Below are positions 63,465 to 64,000 of a stretch of 64,000 nt of DNA, piece by piece. Made by a program: the position numbers and the translations under genes. A model generated the notes under the pieces. The model was not told the DNA's origin, did no database searches, and worked only from the letters and a program-made list of their open reading frames with translations. Source of the DNA: Dromiciops gliroides (Eukaryota; Chordata; Mammalia; Microbiotheria; Microbiotheriidae); contig NC_057862.1 in assembly GCF_019393635.1 (NCBI RefSeq), positions 478,520,669 to 478,584,668 on the forward strand. Reading direction: 5' to 3'. Positions within the stretch are counted from its first letter, which is position 1, and every line of letters starts with the position of its first letter.

Positions 63465-64000
63465 TTTTATTTTTTTTTAGAATAGAATTTTATTTTCCAA
63501 AATATATGTAAAAACAAATTTTAACATCAATTTAAAAAAAAAATTGTTCCAACTTCTCTTTCTCCTCTATTCCCACCCCCACCCACTAGAACTCAAGCAT
63601 TTCAAAATAAATTATACATGAGTAGTCATGGAAAACATTCCCACATTAGCTAGGTTGTGAGGAAAAAACAGTCAAAAAACTCCCAAAACTTTAGACTGAG
63701 GAATTGTCAAAGAGAAAAAACATTTTTTTTTTTAAAATGTGTTTCCAGGGGCAGCTAGGTGGTGCAGCGGACAGAGCACCGGCCCTGGAACCAGGAGCAC
63801 CCGAGTCCAAATCCAGCCCCACACACCCAACACCCACCAGCCACATGACCCCGGGCAAGTCACCCAACCCCAATTGCCTCACCAAAAAAGAAAAAAAAAA
63901 AAGAGAACAGAAAAAAAAATGTGTTTCCAACTATTTCAGATACTATCACTTCTTTCTCTGTAGATGGGTTGCCATTTTCATAGTCCTTCAGGGTTATATT
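63465..64000 (-). mobile_element. L1 3' end with nested SINE
   Basis: TAGAATAGAATTTTATTTTCC, TCCAACTTCTCTTTCTCC and AAACATTCCCACATTAGCTAGGTTGTG are antisense 3'UTR, continuing after the SINE to the window end. Confidence 0.6.
63748..63916 (+). mobile_element. tRNA-derived SINE with T-to-C hypermutation
   Basis: Forward copy with target duplication AAAATGTGTTTCCA (63734 and 63917). Against the other copies in this window about 18 T positions read C between 63768 and 63883, with about 4 G-to-A, no C-to-T and no A-to-G. The head and tail are otherwise intact. Confidence 0.9.

Noticed and set aside
52059-64000. Search for TTC27 exon 7 in the last 12 kb
   Set aside because: No segment encoding the expected GKR.RFQ..YVAQL region with splice sites was seen; intron 6 probably continues past the window.

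Overview
This is a mammalian, almost certainly marsupial, genomic window. The main evidence is about 35 copies of a roughly 150-bp tRNA-derived SINE (GGGGCAGCTAGGTGGCGCAG... with TAGCTGTGTGACCCTGGGCAAGTCAC), together with MIR, L2, CR1/L3 and a marsupial-type L1. The SINE form (GACACTTACTAGCTGTGTGACC) looks more Australian-marsupial than opossum-like to me; that is from memory and tentative. No bacterial-style genes, CRISPR arrays or operons are present, and nearly all short ORFs are repeat-derived or chance.

The one protein-coding gene I can support is the 5' part of TTC27 (tetratricopeptide repeat domain 27) on the + strand. A GC- and CpG-rich promoter and 5'UTR (about 3640-4260) precedes exon 1 (ATG at 4057). 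Five more coding exons follow at 18535-18713, 21231-21360, 27796-27936, 34972-about 35077 and 51894-52058. They encode about the first 269 residues of a roughly 840-residue protein, all upstream of the TPR repeats; the rest of the gene lies beyond the window. Exon 2 has a one-base excess in a T run (18627-18629) that puts an in-frame TGA at 18645. The exon 5 donor is also abnormal by one base. Each is either a real lesion or a consensus error.

The layout is as follows. Positions 1-3600 hold old L1, MIR and a clean 309-bp solo LTR inserted in a MIR. Positions 3640-4260 are the TTC27 promoter and exon 1. Intron 1 (14.4 kb) is dense in L2, L1 and SINEs. Introns 2-4 (to 34971) add a 7SL RNA pseudogene (24341-24624), a U6 snRNA pseudogene (34201-34308), an inverted SINE pair and a SINE split by a 255-bp copy of a segment 1.5 kb away. 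Intron 5 (16.8 kb) carries several LTRs, a twin-priming-like L1 inversion with a perfect palindrome at its junction, and stacked SINEs. Intron 6 holds L1s, L2s, a hAT-like MITE and, at the right end, a SINE copy with a striking excess of T-to-C changes.

I did not find a new gene system. The most unusual items are the hypermutated SINE (63768-63883), the templated-insertion-like duplication (30861-31116 from 32338-32592), two cases of serial SINE insertion into one target site, and the TTC27 exon 2 frameshift. Repeat family names are assigned by eye and edges are approximate unless target-site duplications are quoted.
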